Shown: positions 8,049 through 20,801, numbered from the stretch's first letter. The stretch: 46,989 bases of DNA from Rodentibacter sp. Ppn85 (GCF_001999335.1 NZ_MLHS01000020.1:1-46989), one strand, 5' to 3'. Translations and numbers: made by a program. The notes: generated from the letters alone by a model not told the origin.

Positions 8049-8267
8049 ATGTCATTAGAAATCTTAAACCAGCTTGAAGATAAAATTAAGCAAGCGGTAG
8101 AAACCATTCAATTACTTCAACTTGAAGTGGAAGAATTAAAAGAACAAAATAGTCAATCTCAGCAAACCGTTGAAACATTACAAAATGAAAATGAGCAATT
8201 AAAAAATGAACATCGTAACTGGCAAGAACATATTCGCTCATTGCTTGGCAAATTTGATAACGTTTAA
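8049..8267 (+). CDS. zapB: Cell division protein ZapB
   Basis: ZapB is a small cytoplasmic coiled-coil protein that joins the Z-ring through ZapA and links it to the chromosome terminus via MatP. The 72 residues are almost wholly heptad-like (LEILNQLEDKIKQAVETIQ, then Glu/Gln/Asn-rich repeats), with the typical length (E. coli about 81, H. influenzae 72). The RBS AAGGA is well placed. The neighbours, divergent glpX and downstream mioC, match the order in H. influenzae. A strong terminator follows, so it is probably transcribed alone, from the region that holds the PurR-like palindrome. Confidence 0.93.
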   Translation: MSLEILNQLEDKIKQAVETIQLLQLEVEELKEQNSQSQQTVETLQNENEQLKNEHRNWQEHIRSLLGKFDNV

Positions 8268-8276
8268 CTCAATTTT

Positions 8277-8306
8277 AAAGGCTTAGATTTTCTAAGCCTT
8301 TGTTTT
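8277..8306 (+). terminator. Terminator after zapB
   Basis: An 11-bp perfect stem, AAAGGCTTAGA / TCTAAGCCTTT, with a TTT loop is followed by GTTTT, nine bases after the zapB stop. Confidence 0.85.
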
Positions 8307-8317
8307 AGATAATTTTT

Positions 8318-8755
8318 ATGAAAGTTTGTATTATTTCAGGCAGTACTTTAGGCAGTGCCGAGTATGTCGCTGAACACCTGGCGGATAGTTTAAAAAACCA
8401 AGGTTTTTCAACCGCTCTTTTTCACGGTGCTCAATATGATGATGTAATTAGCGAACCATTATGGTTAATCGTAACTTCCACTCATGGAGCGGGAGAAATT
8501 CCGGATAATTTACGACCACTGTTTGATCAAATATCAGAATCCGATCTTGATCTTTCATATTTGCGTTTTGCCGTTGTCGGCTTAGGCAATTCGGATTATG
8601 ACACCTTTTGTTACGCCACAAATCATATTGAAAAAATTTTAGAACAAAAAAATGCGGTCAAACTTTGTGAAACATTAAAAATTGATGTCCTCAATATCGA
8701 TGATCCGGAAAGTTACAGTGAAAATTGGCTTCCTCTATTCATTCGATCTCTTTAA
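8318..8755 (+). CDS. mioC: Flavodoxin-like protein MioC
   Basis: MioC is a short FMN-binding flavodoxin-fold protein of 145 residues, next to oriC as in E. coli. In E. coli it supports biotin synthase as an electron carrier. The FMN phosphate loop reads [16 protein letters not shown] near residue 8. The flavin-contacting loops are [11 protein letters not shown] and [13 protein letters not shown]. The RBS is poor. A strong terminator separates it from the origin, so transcription of mioC would mostly stop before oriC. Identification rests on both sequence and position. Confidence 0.93.
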   Translation: MKVCIISGSTLGSAEYVAEHLADSLKNQGFSTALFHGAQYDDVISEPLWLIVTSTHGAGEIPDNLRPLFDQISESDLDLSYLRFAVVGLGNSDYDTFCYATNHIEKILEQKNAVKLCETLKIDVLNIDDPESYSENWLPLFIRSL

Positions 8756-8756
8756 T

Positions 8757-8791
8757 AAAAAAACGATGATTTTAACAATCATCGTTTTTTT
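8757..8791. terminator. Terminator between mioC and oriC
   Basis: A near-perfect 15-bp stem (AAACGATGATT ... AATCATCGTTT, with A and T flanks) lies at 8757-8771 / 8777-8791 and starts right after the mioC stop. A and T runs on either side allow two-way function, which may shield the origin from transcription. Confidence 0.85.
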
Positions 8792-9100
8792 CTGTGTATA
8801 ACTCGTAAAAAATCTGTCAAAAACCTGTATTTTTTCACTGAATAAGATCAAAAGTTTTATCAACTGTGGATAAATACGTAAATTATCCACAGCAAATAAC
8901 GACTGTTTTTATCATTGATCAACATTTTCTAATAAGATCTAATTCATTAATTTATAAAAAGAAAAAACGGTTATTCACACAATAGAAGATCCTTAATAGT
9001 AACAATAATAAGATCTCTATATATAAAAAGATCTTAATTTTATTAGCTCAAGATCTTTGGATCCCTTATCACTCTCTCAAGATCTAATTCCTTCTTTCAA
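8792..9100. other. oriC: Chromosomal replication origin oriC
   Basis: This 400-base gene-free space lies between mioC and mnmG, the classical enterobacterial oriC location. Four perfect TTATNCACA DnaA boxes are visible: 8793-8801 (minus), 8865-8873 (minus, TTATCCACA), 8883-8891 (plus, TTATCCACA) and 8971-8979 (plus, TTATTCACA). Nine GATC (Dam/SeqA) sites fall within 239 bases: 8846, 8917, 8936, 8988, 9012, 9030, 9052, 9060 and 9081. The boxes are on the mioC side and the AT-rich GATC-containing repeats on the mnmG side, the same polarity as in E. coli. Exact ends are approximate. Confidence 0.92.
9001..9093. other. Putative DNA unwinding element of oriC
   Basis: A very AT-rich stretch contains repeated GATCT-type segments (gatctctatatat at 9012, gatcttaatttta at 9030, then 9052, 9060 and 9081). 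They resemble the E. coli 13-mers (GATCTNTTNTTTT) and lie on the mnmG side of the DnaA boxes. Confidence 0.7.
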
Positions 9101-9161
9101 GAAAAACTGAATTTCTGTAAAATAGCGCACATTTTGTATCCGAATAAATTTAGAGAAAACG

Positions 9162-11051
9162 ATGTTTTATACTGAAACTTACGATGTGATCGTTATTGGT
9201 GGCGGTCATGCAGGTACTGAAGCCGCTCTTGCACCGGCTCGTATGGGGTTAAAAACCCTTTTATTAACCCACAATGTTGATACTTTAGGACAAATGTCCT
9301 GTAATCCTGCTATTGGTGGAATTGGTAAAGGTCACTTAGTAAAAGAAACTGATGCCATGGGTGGGTTAATGGCACATGCTGCCGATAAAGCAGGGATCCA
9401 ATTTCGTACTCTAAACAGTAGTAAAGGCCCTGCCGTACGTGCTACCCGTGCACAGGCGGATCGTGTGTTATATCGTCAAGCTGTAAGAATTTCGTTAGAA
9501 AATCAACCAAATCTGGATATTTTTCAACAGGAAGCCACTGATATTTTAATAGAAAATGATAGAGTAAGCGGCGTGGTAACTAAAATGGGATTAAAATTCC
9601 GTGCTAAATCTGTGATTTTAACAGCCGGTACTTTTTTAGCAGGCAAGATCCATATAGGTTTGGAAAATTATACCGGCGGTCGAGCAGGCGATCCTGCTTC
9701 AACTCTATTAGCAGAACGTTTGCGTGATCTTAACTTACGGGTGGATCGCCTAAAAACAGGTACGCCGCCGCGTATTGATGCTCGCACGATCAATTTTGAT
9801 GTACTGACAAAACAACATGGCGATGCTGTATTACCGGTATTTTCTTTTATGGGATCGATTTCGGAGCATCCACAACAGATCCCATGTTATATCACGCATA
9901 CTAATGAGCAAACCCACGAAGTGATCCGCAATAATTTGGATCGTAGTCCTATGTACACCGGTGTGATAGAGGGAATAGGCCCACGTTATTGTCCGTCAAT
10001 CGAAGATAAAGTTATGCGTTTTGCCGATAGAAATTCCCATCAAATTTATCTTGAACCGGAAGGATTAACCAGTAATGAGGTTTATCCGAATGGGATCTCT
10101 ACAAGCCTACCTTTCGATGTTCAAATGGGAATAGTCAACTCAATGAAAGGATTAGAAAAAGCCCGTATAGTGAAACCGGGTTATGCGATCGAATATGATT
10201 ATTTTGATCCGCGTGATTTGAAACCTACCCTTGAAACTAAAGGGATCTCAGGTTTATTTTTTGCCGGTCAAATTAACGGTACCACCGGTTATGAAGAAGC
10301 GGCTGCACAAGGCTTACTTGCCGGAATTAATGCCGGGCTTTATGTACAAGAGAAAGAGGCATGGTTTCCTCGCCGCGACCAAGCTTATATCGGTGTGTTG
10401 GTGGACGATCTTTGTACTCTTGGAACGAAAGAACCCTATCGTGTGTTTACCTCTCGTGCGGAATACCGTTTATTGTTGCGCGAAGATAATGCCGATATCC
10501 GGTTAACACCGATTGCCCGTGAATTTGGTTTGATTGATGAAAAACGTTGGGCGCGTTTCAATCACAAAATGGAAAATATTGAGCTTGAACGCCAACGTTT
10601 ACGCAGTATTTGGTTACATCCTCGCTCGGAATATTTAGAAGAAGCTAATAAGGTGTTAAGTAGCCCGCTTGTGCGTGAGGCCAATGGTGAAGATTTATTA
10701 CGTCGTCCCGAAATAAATTATGAAATTTTGACCGCACTTACGCCATATCAACCACCAATGGAAGACAAAGAAGCGGTGGAACAAGTGGAAATCGCTATAA
10801 AATATCAAGGTTACATTGAGCATCAGGAAGAAGAAATCGAAAAACAAAAACGTCATGAAAATACGGTTATTCCGGCTCAATTTGATTATTCCAAAGTATC
10901 GGGTTTATCAAATGAAGTCCGTGCCAAGTTAGAACAACATCGTCCGGTTTCTATCGGGCAGGCAAGCCGAATTTCCGGTATTACTCCGGCAGCAATTTCA
11001 ATTATCTTGGTTAATTTGAAAAAACAAGGGATGTTGAAGCGTGGAGAATAG
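9162..11051 (+). CDS. mnmG: tRNA uridine-5-carboxymethylaminomethyl modification enzyme MnmG (GidA)
   Basis: With MnmE, this FAD protein installs the carboxymethylaminomethyl group on wobble uridine 34 of several tRNAs. The 629-residue length is typical. The FAD-binding loop [11 protein letters not shown] is at 12-22, followed by the signature [16 protein letters not shown] near 47-62 and a second dinucleotide region ending [19 protein letters not shown]. The C-terminal helical domain binds MnmE and tRNA. It directly follows oriC, as in E. coli. rsmG, normally next (gidAB), is displaced by the qorB/HxlR pair. A USS at 10731 is in the coding region, and a USS-pair terminator ends the gene. Confidence 0.98.
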   Translation: MFYTETYDVIVIGGGHAGTEAALAPARMGLKTLLLTHNVDTLGQMSCNPAIGGIGKGHLVKETDAMGGLMAHAADKAGIQFRTLNSSKGPAVRATRAQADRVLYRQAVRISLENQPNLDIFQQEATDILIENDRVSGVVTKMGLKFRAKSVILTAGTFLAGKIHIGLENYTGGRAGDPASTLLAERLRDLNLRVDRLKTGTPPRIDARTINFDVLTKQHGDAVLPVFSFMGSISEHPQQIPCYITHTNEQTHEVIRNNLDRSPMYTGVIEGIGPRYCPSIEDKVMRFADRNSHQIYLEPEGLTSNEVYPNGISTSLPFDVQMGIVNSMKGLEKARIVKPGYAIEYDYFDPRDLKPTLETKGISGLFFAGQINGTTGYEEAAAQGLLAGINAGLYVQEKEAWFPRRDQAYIGVLVDDLCTLGTKEPYRVFTSRAEYRLLLREDNADIRLTPIAREFGLIDEKRWARFNHKMENIELERQRLRSIWLHPRSEYLEEANKVLSSPLVREANGEDLLRRPEINYEILTALTPYQPPMEDKEAVEQVEIAIKYQGYIEHQEEEIEKQKRHENTVIPAQFDYSKVSGLSNEVRAKLEQHRPVSIGQASRISGITPAAISIILVNLKKQGMLKRGE

Positions 11052-11069
11052 TTTTTCTATGTTTAAGAC

Positions 11070-11101
11070 AAAAAGTGCGGTTAAATTGACCGCACTTTTT
11101 T
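11070..11101. terminator. USS-pair terminator between mnmG and qorB
   Basis: AAGTGCGGT (11073) and its complement ACCGCACTT (11089) form a stem flanked by A and T runs. It serves mnmG and the converging qorB gene. Paired inverted uptake signals acting as terminators are typical of this family. Confidence 0.85.
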
Positions 11102-11103
11102 GG

Positions 11104-11949
11104 TTACAGAGCTTGTTTCACTGCTACATCTAATCCTGACGTCGGACGGCCAAGTAATTTTTCAAGCGTTTTATCTTCCAAAAACAATGCACCGTTTGAA
11201 ACATCAACATCCCATTGTGCAATTAAGCCTGCAAATCCTTTGTCTAAACCGGATTGAACTAATGCCGCAGTATAATCGGCTGCCGGAATATCTACGTAAG
11301 GAATTTCTTTACCTGTTTGTTTACTAATTTCAGCGGCTAAATCGGTTAAAGTCCAACTTATCGAGCCGGCAAGTTCATAAGTTTTATTATTATGTCCCTC
11401 ACCTAATGCGACATTTACGGCTGCTTCCGCTAATTCGGAACGTAGTACGGATGATATACGACCATTTTTTGCTGAACCGTAGAAAGCATTATTTGCTAAT
11501 GCTGTTGGAATTGAGGCAGTGTAGTTTTCCGTATACCAGCCATTGCGTAAGATTGTGTAAGTCATACCTGATAATTTTAATGCTAACTCGGTTTCAATAT
11601 GCTCCCCTGCAAGTGATTTAACCGTATTAGGTTTATCCGCTCCTAATAAACTCGTATAAATAATGTGTTTCACATCAGCTTTTTTTGCCGATTCGATTAC
11701 ATTTTTGTGTTGTTGTGAACGCTGCCCTATTTCATTACTTGATACTAAGATCAAGGTATCCACACCATTTAATGCTTCCACTTGTCCCTCTACTTTTGAA
11801 TAATCAAATTGACGTGCTTCCACGCCTGAAATTTTTGCAGGATTACGTGCAAGTGCGATCACATTAGCATTTTTCTCTTTTAACAAATCTAATGCAATAG
11901 CACCAAATTGACCGGTTACTCCTGTGATAGCGATAGTTTTGTTTGTCAT
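11104..11949 (-). CDS. qorB: NAD(P)H:quinone oxidoreductase, QorB/YtfG type (NmrA-like SDR)
   Basis: This atypical short-chain dehydrogenase-like protein of 281 residues should reduce quinones with NAD(P)H, by family. The Rossmann loop ITGVTGQFG is at 8-16. Phrases shared with E. coli YtfG/QorB include SSNEIGQRSQQHKNVIESA, EHIETE, YTILRNGWYTENY, YELAGSISWTLTDLAAEISK and a LLGRPT near the end. The strong RBS (AGAGAGGAA) sets the start. It is divergent from an HxlR regulator, the same pairing as ytfG/ytfH in E. coli, with a shared promoter region containing repeated ACTTAC half-sites. Its likely role is defence against electrophiles or quinones. Confidence 0.93.
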   Translation of the reverse strand: MTNKTIAITGVTGQFGAIALDLLKEKNANVIALARNPAKISGVEARQFDYSKVEGQVEALNGVDTLILVSSNEIGQRSQQHKNVIESAKKADVKHIIYTSLLGADKPNTVKSLAGEHIETELALKLSGMTYTILRNGWYTENYTASIPTALANNAFYGSAKNGRISSVLRSELAEAAVNVALGEGHNNKTYELAGSISWTLTDLAAEISKQTGKEIPYVDIPAADYTAALVQSGLDKGFAGLIAQWDVDVSNGALFLEDKTLEKLLGRPTSGLDVAVKQAL

Positions 11950-12015
11950 TTTAATTTCCTCTCTATGTTAAAATATTTGACGATATTAGTTGATAATAAC
12001 TATGATAATTACAAA

Positions 12016-12052
12016 ACTTACTTTTGATAAGTACTTACATAAAAGTAAGTAT
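12016..12052. promoter_or_regulatory. Candidate HxlR operator array between qorB and its regulator
   Basis: ACTTACTTTT (12016-12025) and AAAAGTAAGT (12041-12050) are perfect 10-bp inverted repeats. A further GTACTTAC (12031-12038) pairs with GTAAGTAT (12045-12052, 7 of 8). So three ACTTAC half-sites occur in 37 bases between the divergent genes. HxlR-family dimers bind such short palindromes. Assignment is by position. Confidence 0.6.
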
Positions 12053-12104
12053 GCTAATTTTTTTTGCAAAAAATAATAACTCAATGATTTTCAAGGAAAT
12101 AAAA

Positions 12105-12467
12105 ATGGAAAAATTTTTTGAACGGGGAAATGTATTGGCTTCGGCTTGCCCTTCTCGTCAAATTTTACAGCATCTAATCAGTCGATGGGGGGCATTAGTG
12201 CTGATAAGTTTACATTCTGGTACGAAACGCTTTAGTGAATTACGACGCATGATTGATGGGGTGAGTGAACGAATGTTAACTAAAACTCTACAAGAGTTAG
12301 AGGAAGACGGAATGTTAGTTCGGAAATCCTACAATACGGTACCGCCGCACGTGGATTATACTTTGACAGAATTTGGCGAACAGGCATCGAGTAAAATGTT
12401 TGAGTTGGTAAATTGGTTGGAAACTCATTTAGACGAGATTTTGCAGCAGAAATTAAAAAAAGCATAG
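12105..12467 (+). CDS. HxlR-family transcriptional regulator (YtfH-like)
   Basis: This winged-helix repressor or activator has 120 residues from the start chosen here. Residues include ASACPSRQILQHLISRWG, with the conserved Cys near the N-terminus, then FSELRRMIDGVSERMLTKTLQELEEDGMLVRKSY (recognition helix and wing) and PPHVDYTLTEFGE. These match E. coli YtfH closely. The start at 12105 is preferred because it follows AAGGA and matches the family N-terminus; a longer reading from 12024 adds 27 unlikely residues and would run through the operator array. The conserved Cys suggests redox or electrophile sensing, as in other HxlR members. It probably controls divergent qorB and itself. Confidence 0.9.
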   Translation: MEKFFERGNVLASACPSRQILQHLISRWGALVLISLHSGTKRFSELRRMIDGVSERMLTKTLQELEEDGMLVRKSYNTVPPHVDYTLTEFGEQASSKMFELVNWLETHLDEILQQKLKKA

Positions 12468-12524
12468 AATATCGATCACACTTTCAAGTAAAATATGGGG
12501 GATTCTGAAAAGAGCAGTTTATCA

Positions 12525-13136
12525 ATGAAAAAAAAATTAGATAATTTACTTGCACAAACTGAAATTCAACTTAATGATATACAAAAGCAGCAGTTGCTCG
12601 ATCTTGTCAATTTGTTAAATAAGTGGAATAAAGCTTATAATTTAACCTCTGTACGTGATCCAAATGAAATGTTAGTGAAACATATTTTGGATAGTATTGT
12701 GGTAAGTACTTATTTGCAGGGTGATCTTTTTATTGATGTGGGGACAGGACCGGGCTTACCGGGCTTACCTTTGGCTATTGTAAATCCTGATAAACAATTT
12801 GTTTTATTAGATAGCCTTGGCAAGCGGATTAGTTTTATTCGTAATGCAGTGCGTGAGCTGAAATTAACGAATGTGACGCCTATATTGAGCCGTGTAGAGG
12901 AATATCAACCTGAAGAAAAATTTGATGGAGTGCTAAGTCGTGCTTTTGCATCACTTAAAGATATGACGAATTGGTGTAGTCATTTGCCTAAAGAAAACGG
13001 GCATTTTTATGCACTTAAAGGGGGTTATCAAGAATATGAAGTAAAAGCAGTGGATGAAAAATATACTATTCAGCATATTGTTGAATTGCATGTTCCTGAA
13101 CTAGTGGGGGAACGACATTTAATCATTTTGCGATAA
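12525..13136 (+). CDS. rsmG: 16S rRNA (guanine(527)-N7)-methyltransferase RsmG (GidB)
   Basis: RsmG methylates N7 of G527 in 16S rRNA using S-adenosylmethionine; in other bacteria its loss gives low-level streptomycin resistance. The SAM-binding motif [17 protein letters not shown] is clear, as are [11 protein letters not shown], the segment around KHILDS, and [11 protein letters not shown]. From 12525 the protein has 203 residues, the H. influenzae length. An in-frame ATG at 12495 would add ten residues lacking conservation and has no better RBS. It precedes atpI as in E. coli, but mnmG is no longer adjacent. Confidence 0.95.
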   Translation: MKKKLDNLLAQTEIQLNDIQKQQLLDLVNLLNKWNKAYNLTSVRDPNEMLVKHILDSIVVSTYLQGDLFIDVGTGPGLPGLPLAIVNPDKQFVLLDSLGKRISFIRNAVRELKLTNVTPILSRVEEYQPEEKFDGVLSRAFASLKDMTNWCSHLPKENGHFYALKGGYQEYEVKAVDEKYTIQHIVELHVPELVGERHLIILR

Positions 13137-13204
13137 AGAGCGATATTTTTATAAATTATTTTCTAAAAGTGTGATTTAGTTAACGTTTTTTGCTCTCTTT
13201 TAGG

Positions 13205-13232
13205 TTGAATCTCGTTTTTTCAAAGGTATAAT
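13205..13232 (+). promoter_or_regulatory. Promoter of the ATP synthase operon
   Basis: TTGAAT (13205-13210) and a perfect TATAAT (13227-13232) are spaced by 16 bases, 27 bases before the atpI start codon. This is the strongest sigma-70 promoter I see in the window and fits a highly expressed operon. Confidence 0.75.
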
Positions 13233-13258
13233 TGCCCCGTTTTAAGGTTTTAAAAGTG

Positions 13259-13636
13259 ATGTCTAGAGTTTTAACACAAGCCAGAACTAAATATGAAAAG
13301 TCTATCTATATTGAATTTTTTATTGGTCTTGTTTTGAGCTCTGTTGTTATATTACTACTTGATATTCAAAGTGCGGTTGATTTTTTCTTAGGTTTTTTTT
13401 CTGCATTCATACCTTTTTTTATCTTTGTTTATGCTGTTTTTTATCGAGATCAGCATTTATCAAAAAAACTAAGCGCATTTTATCGTGCCGAAGCTTTGAA
13501 ATTTACTTGTACTATTGTACTTATCGTTATTTCGTTTAAATGGCTGGCGGTGGAACATTTTATAACGTTCTTTGCTGGTTTTTTTATTGCATTAATATTG
13601 AATAATTTAGTGCCTTTTTTGTTATATAAGGCGTGA
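13259..13636 (+). CDS. atpI: ATP synthase assembly protein AtpI
   Basis: AtpI is a small hydrophobic inner-membrane protein at the head of the atp operon that assists c-ring assembly. The 125 residues begin MSRVLTQARTKYEKS and contain about four TM segments. The ATG at 13259 is preferred over the upstream TTG at 13232, which overlaps the -10 box and gives an uncharacteristic N-terminus. Sequence conservation of AtpI is low, so the call leans on position directly before atpB. A USS lies inside at 13369. Confidence 0.88.
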   Translation: MSRVLTQARTKYEKSIYIEFFIGLVLSSVVILLLDIQSAVDFFLGFFSAFIPFFIFVYAVFYRDQHLSKKLSAFYRAEALKFTCTIVLIVISFKWLAVEHFITFFAGFFIALILNNLVPFLLYKA

Positions 13637-14452
<816 letters not shown>

Positions 14453-14463
14453 TTTTTTATTAA

Positions 14464-14760
<297 letters not shown>

Positions 14761-14809
14761 TCGCCTTATTTGCTTATCAACATAAAACAAGCATATTAGG
14801 GAGGACGTT

Positions 14810-15280
14810 GTGAATCTAAATGCAACATTAATCGGTCAACTGATTGCATTCGCACTTTTTGTGTGGTTTTGTATGAAATTTGTTTGGCCGCCGATTATTA
14901 AAGCCATCGAAACACGTCAAAGCCAAATTGCGAATGCACTTGCTTCTGCCGAAGCAGCAAAAAAAGAGCAAGCTGATACAAAAGTGCTTGTAGAACAAGA
15001 AATTTCTAAAGCAAAAGTTCAAGCTCAAGAAATTTTGGATGCTGCTAATAAACGTCGCAACGAAGTATTAGATGAAGTAAAAGCGGAAGCGGAAGAACTT
15101 AAAGCAAAAATTATTGAACAAGGTTATGCTGAAGTTGAAGCGGAACGCAAACGTGTTCAAGAAGAATTGCGCCTTAAAGTGGCTTCATTGGCTGTTGCCG
15201 GTGCTGAGAAAATTGTGGGTCGCTCCATTGATGAGGCGGCGAATAATGACATTATTGATAAATTAGTTGCAGAGCTATAG
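14810..15280 (+). CDS. atpF: F1Fo ATP synthase subunit b
   Basis: Subunit b is the peripheral stalk, forming a dimer anchored by one N-terminal TM helix (about residues 5-27) followed by a long charged coiled coil. At 156 residues it matches E. coli. Translation starts at GTG (14810) behind a strong GGAGG, which fixes the start. The C-terminal segment contacting delta ([17 protein letters not shown]) is conserved. Confidence 0.97.
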   Translation: MNLNATLIGQLIAFALFVWFCMKFVWPPIIKAIETRQSQIANALASAEAAKKEQADTKVLVEQEISKAKVQAQEILDAANKRRNEVLDEVKAEAEELKAKIIEQGYAEVEAERKRVQEELRLKVASLAVAGAEKIVGRSIDEAANNDIIDKLVAEL

Positions 15281-15292
15281 AGGGTTCAGCCT

Positions 15293-15826
15293 ATGTCGGA
15301 ATTAACTACGATAGCTCGCCCTTATGCCAAAGCTGCGTTTGATTTCGCTATTGAAAAAAGTGCGGTCGAAAAATGGGCTGAAATGTTAAGTTTTGTCTCG
15401 GCAGTTATTGAGAATGAAACGGTAAAAACATTACTAAATAGTGTTAGTTCAGCACAAAAATTAGCTGATACGGTTATTTCTATTTGTGGTGAACAATTGG
15501 ATCAATATGGGCAAAATTTTATTCGGTTAATGGCTGAAAATAAGCGTTTAAGTGCTATTCCTGCAGTATTTAATGAATTTAAACATTATGTAGAAGATCA
15601 TCAAGCCATTGCAGAAGTCAATGTAGTCTCTGCTCAACCATTGAATGTAGCGCAAATTGAAAAAATAACAGCGGCAATGGAAAAAAGATTAGCCCGCAAA
15701 GTAAAATTAAATTGCAATGTAGATAGCTCACTGATTGCCGGTGTGGTAATTCGTACTGAGGATTTTGTCATTGACGGAAGTAGTCGCGGACAGCTAACCC
15801 GTCTGGCAAATGAGTTGCAATTGTAA
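15293..15826 (+). CDS. atpH: F1 ATP synthase subunit delta
   Basis: Delta caps the F1 head and joins it to the b-subunit stalk. The 177 residues open with the family phrase [14 protein letters not shown] and end with [22 protein letters not shown]. It is 12 bases after atpF, with RBS AGAGGG. A USS (15358) overlaps the codons for KSAV-EKW, an example of the signal being absorbed into coding sequence. Confidence 0.97.
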   Translation: MSELTTIARPYAKAAFDFAIEKSAVEKWAEMLSFVSAVIENETVKTLLNSVSSAQKLADTVISICGEQLDQYGQNFIRLMAENKRLSAIPAVFNEFKHYVEDHQAIAEVNVVSAQPLNVAQIEKITAAMEKRLARKVKLNCNVDSSLIAGVVIRTEDFVIDGSSRGQLTRLANELQL

Positions 15827-15838
15827 GAGGAATAAAAG

Positions 15839-17380
15839 ATGCAACTAAATTCTACTGAAATTAGTGAATTGATTAAAAAACGTATTGCTCAATTTGATGT
15901 GGTCAGCGAAGCTCGTAATACAGGAACAATTGTCTCTGTTAGTGACGGTATTCTTCGTATTCACGGATTAAGTGATGTAATGCAAGGAGAAATGATTGCA
16001 TTACCGGGTAATCGTTATGCAATGGCACTTAACTTAGAAAGAGATTCGGTTGGTGCAGTAGTGATGGGGCCTTATGCCGATTTGGCTGAAGGGATGGAAG
16101 TTCAATGTACCGGAAGAATTCTTGAAGTACCTGTTGGACGCGGATTATTAGGACGTGTAGTAAATACGTTAGGTCAACCGATTGACGGAAAGGGCGAAAT
16201 TGAAAATGACGGTTTTTCTCCTGTTGAAGTTATCGCTCCCGGAGTAATTGATCGTAAATCCGTTGATCAACCGGTACAAACCGGTTACAAAGCGGTTGAC
16301 TCAATGGTGCCTATCGGTCGAGGACAACGTGAGTTAATTATCGGCGACCGTCAAACTGGTAAAACGGCATTAGCGATTGATGCTATTATTAACCAACGTG
16401 ATTCGGGTATTAAATGTATTTATGTTGCAATAGGTCAAAAAGCCTCTACTATTGCAAATGTAGTGCGTAAATTGGAAGAACACGGTGCTTTAGCAAATAC
16501 TATTGTTGTTGCTGCATCGGCTTCAGAATCTGCAGCATTACAATATCTTGCACCTTATGCGGGTTGTGCGATGGGAGAATATTTCCGTGATCGTGGCGAA
16601 GATGCGTTAATTGTGTATGACGATTTATCGAAACAAGCCGTTGCTTATCGTCAAATTTCGTTATTATTACGCCGTCCACCGGGTCGTGAGGCTTATCCGG
16701 GAGATGTATTCTACTTACACTCACGCTTACTTGAACGTGCAGCCCGAGTAAATGAAGAATATGTTGAAAAATTCACCGAAGGTAAAGTAACCGGAAAAAC
16801 AGGTTCTTTAACTGCGCTGCCGATTATTGAAACTCAAGCGGGGGATGTTTCTGCATTCGTTCCAACCAACGTTATTTCAATTACTGACGGTCAAATTTTC
16901 TTAGAATCCAATTTATTTAACTCAGGTATTCGCCCTGCGGTAAACCCGGGTATTTCTGTTTCTCGTGTTGGTGGTGCGGCGCAAACTAAAGTGGTGAAAA
17001 AATTAGCCGGGGGGATTCGTACCGCACTTGCACAATATCGTGAATTGGCTGCGTTTGCTCAATTTGCTTCTGATCTTGATGATGCTACCCGTAAGCAGCT
17101 TACCCACGGGGAAAAAGTGACAGAATTATTGAAACAGAAACAATATGCACCGTTAAGTGTTGCGGAACAAGCTATTTTACTTTTCGCTGTTGAATTTGGT
17201 TATCTTGAGGATGTGGAATTGCAAAAAATTGCAAGTTTTGAAACCGCACTTTTAGATTATGCTCACCGTAACCATAACGAGTTTATGGCTGATTTAACTA
17301 AAACGGGTAATTATAATGATGAAATTAAAGACACATTAAAATCCATTTTAGATAATTTTAAAGCCAATAGTGCATGGTAA
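15839..17380 (+). CDS. atpA: F1 ATP synthase subunit alpha
   Basis: Alpha is the non-catalytic nucleotide-binding subunit of the alpha3beta3 head. The 513 residues carry the P-loop GDRQTGKT (169-176), Walker B in [17 protein letters not shown], and the arginine finger in [12 protein letters not shown] that completes the beta catalytic site. The length equals E. coli. Two USS copies lie inside (17021, 17243). RBS AGAGGA, 12 bases after atpH. Confidence 0.99.
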   Translation: MQLNSTEISELIKKRIAQFDVVSEARNTGTIVSVSDGILRIHGLSDVMQGEMIALPGNRYAMALNLERDSVGAVVMGPYADLAEGMEVQCTGRILEVPVGRGLLGRVVNTLGQPIDGKGEIENDGFSPVEVIAPGVIDRKSVDQPVQTGYKAVDSMVPIGRGQRELIIGDRQTGKTALAIDAIINQRDSGIKCIYVAIGQKASTIANVVRKLEEHGALANTIVVAASASESAALQYLAPYAGCAMGEYFRDRGEDALIVYDDLSKQAVAYRQISLLLRRPPGREAYPGDVFYLHSRLLERAARVNEEYVEKFTEGKVTGKTGSLTALPIIETQAGDVSAFVPTNVISITDGQIFLESNLFNSGIRPAVNPGISVSRVGGAAQTKVVKKLAGGIRTALAQYRELAAFAQFASDLDDATRKQLTHGEKVTELLKQKQYAPLSVAEQAILLFAVEFGYLEDVELQKIASFETALLDYAHRNHNEFMADLTKTGNYNDEIKDTLKSILDNFKANSAW

Positions 17381-17401
17381 TTAGGTCAATGGAGAAATAA
17401 G

Positions 17402-19667
<2,266 letters not shown>

Positions 19668-19695
19668 TCGCTTCAAGTAATTGAAGGAGAACAAA

Positions 19696-20124
19696 ATGGC
19701 GACATTTGATTTAATTATAGTCAGTGCGGAACATAAAATTTTTGAAGGTAAAGTAAAGCAAATTCTGGCTACAGGGACAGAAGGGGAATTAGGTATTTTG
19801 CCGAATCATATTCCTTTACTGACGGCGATAAAACCGGGAATTGTAAAATTAACCTTAGAGAATGATAGTGAAGATGTTATTTATGTCTCTGGCGGTTTTT
19901 TAGAAGTTCAACCGAGCTTAGTAACCGTTCTCGCTGATGTAGCGATTCGCGGATCCGAGTTAGATTCCGAACGAATCCTAGAAGCTAAGCGTAAAGCCGA
20001 AGAAAACATTGTGGCACACTCGGCTGATGTGGATCATGAATTGTTGGTTGCGAAACTCTCTAAAGAGTTAGCAAAACTTCGAGCTTATGAACTAACAGAA
20101 AAGCTTGTGAAATCAAAAAGATAA
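19696..20124 (+). CDS. atpC: F1 ATP synthase subunit epsilon
   Basis: Epsilon is the rotor-foot subunit that couples gamma to the c-ring and inhibits ATP hydrolysis. The 142 residues have an N-terminal beta sandwich (ILATGTEGELGILPNHIPLLTAI) and a C-terminal helical hairpin. ATG 19696 follows GAAGGAGA, and a TTG five codons upstream is unlikely to be used. It is the last gene of the atp operon and is followed by a strong USS-pair terminator. Confidence 0.97.
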   Translation: MATFDLIIVSAEHKIFEGKVKQILATGTEGELGILPNHIPLLTAIKPGIVKLTLENDSEDVIYVSGGFLEVQPSLVTVLADVAIRGSELDSERILEAKRKAEENIVAHSADVDHELLVAKLSKELAKLRAYELTEKLVKSKR

Positions 20125-20125
20125 T

Positions 20126-20158
20126 AAAAAAGTGCGGTTGATTTTAACCGCACTTTTT
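20126..20158 (+). terminator. USS-pair terminator of the atp operon
   Basis: AAGTGCGGT (20130-20138) and ACCGCACTT (20147-20155), with flanking A and T runs, form a stem of about 13 bp and an 8-base loop, directly after the atpC stop. Confidence 0.9.
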
Positions 20159-20248
20159 GTTTATGGAGTATCATTTATTAAAAACGATTAAATTTCGTCT
20201 ATTTTTATGGTATTTTACCGACCGTTTCACAGTTAATTTTGGTGAATT

Positions 20249-20788
20249 ATGGAAAAGATCATTATTGATGAAAATCAGTTTCAGCGCACCATTTCTCGTA
20301 TTTCCCACGAAATTATTGAAAAACACTCAAGTTTAGATAATATCGTGATCGTTGGTATTAAACGTCGTGGTGCGGAGATTGCTGCTCTAATTAAACGTAA
20401 AATTGCAGATTTAGTTAAGATAGAACTTCCTTCAATGGAATTGGATATTACCTTCTATCGTGATGATTTACAGCATGTTGAATCTGAAAATTTAATGCCG
20501 GTGTATAGTGGAGCATCACAATATCTGAATGTAAAAGATAAAGAAGTCATTTTAATTGATGACGTATTATTTACCGGTCGTACGATTCGCGCTGCGATGG
20601 ATGCATTGACTGACTTTGGTCGTGCGGCAAAAATAGAATTGGTTATTTTTGTTGATCGTGGGCATCGAGAACTACCTATTAGGGCAGATTACGTAGGTAA
20701 AAATGTGCCGACTAATCGGGAAGAAAAGGTACAAGTTCGAACTGAAAAATATGATGGTTGTTACGAAGTAGCGTTATTATCAAAATAA
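20249..20788 (+). CDS. pyrR: PyrR: pyrimidine operon regulator / uracil phosphoribosyltransferase
   Basis: The 179-residue protein has the PRPP-binding signature VILIDDVLFTGRT (100-112) and other PyrR marks (VGIKRRGAEIA near 35, VDRGHRELPIRADYVGKNVPT). In Bacillus, PyrR binds pyr mRNA and attenuates the operon; it also makes UMP from uracil and PRPP. Here no pyr biosynthetic gene or leader is adjacent, so the regulatory role is not evident from context. A homologue is present in H. influenzae. It appears monocistronic. Confidence 0.93.
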   Translation: MEKIIIDENQFQRTISRISHEIIEKHSSLDNIVIVGIKRRGAEIAALIKRKIADLVKIELPSMELDITFYRDDLQHVESENLMPVYSGASQYLNVKDKEVILIDDVLFTGRTIRAAMDALTDFGRAAKIELVIFVDRGHRELPIRADYVGKNVPTNREEKVQVRTEKYDGCYEVALLSK

Positions 20789-20801
20789 TACCAATCTATT
20801 G

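Noticed and set aside
12024-12104. Longer start for the HxlR regulator
   Set aside because: The extra 27 residues overlap the operator-like repeats and have no family counterpart; an AAGGA-led ATG exists at 12105.
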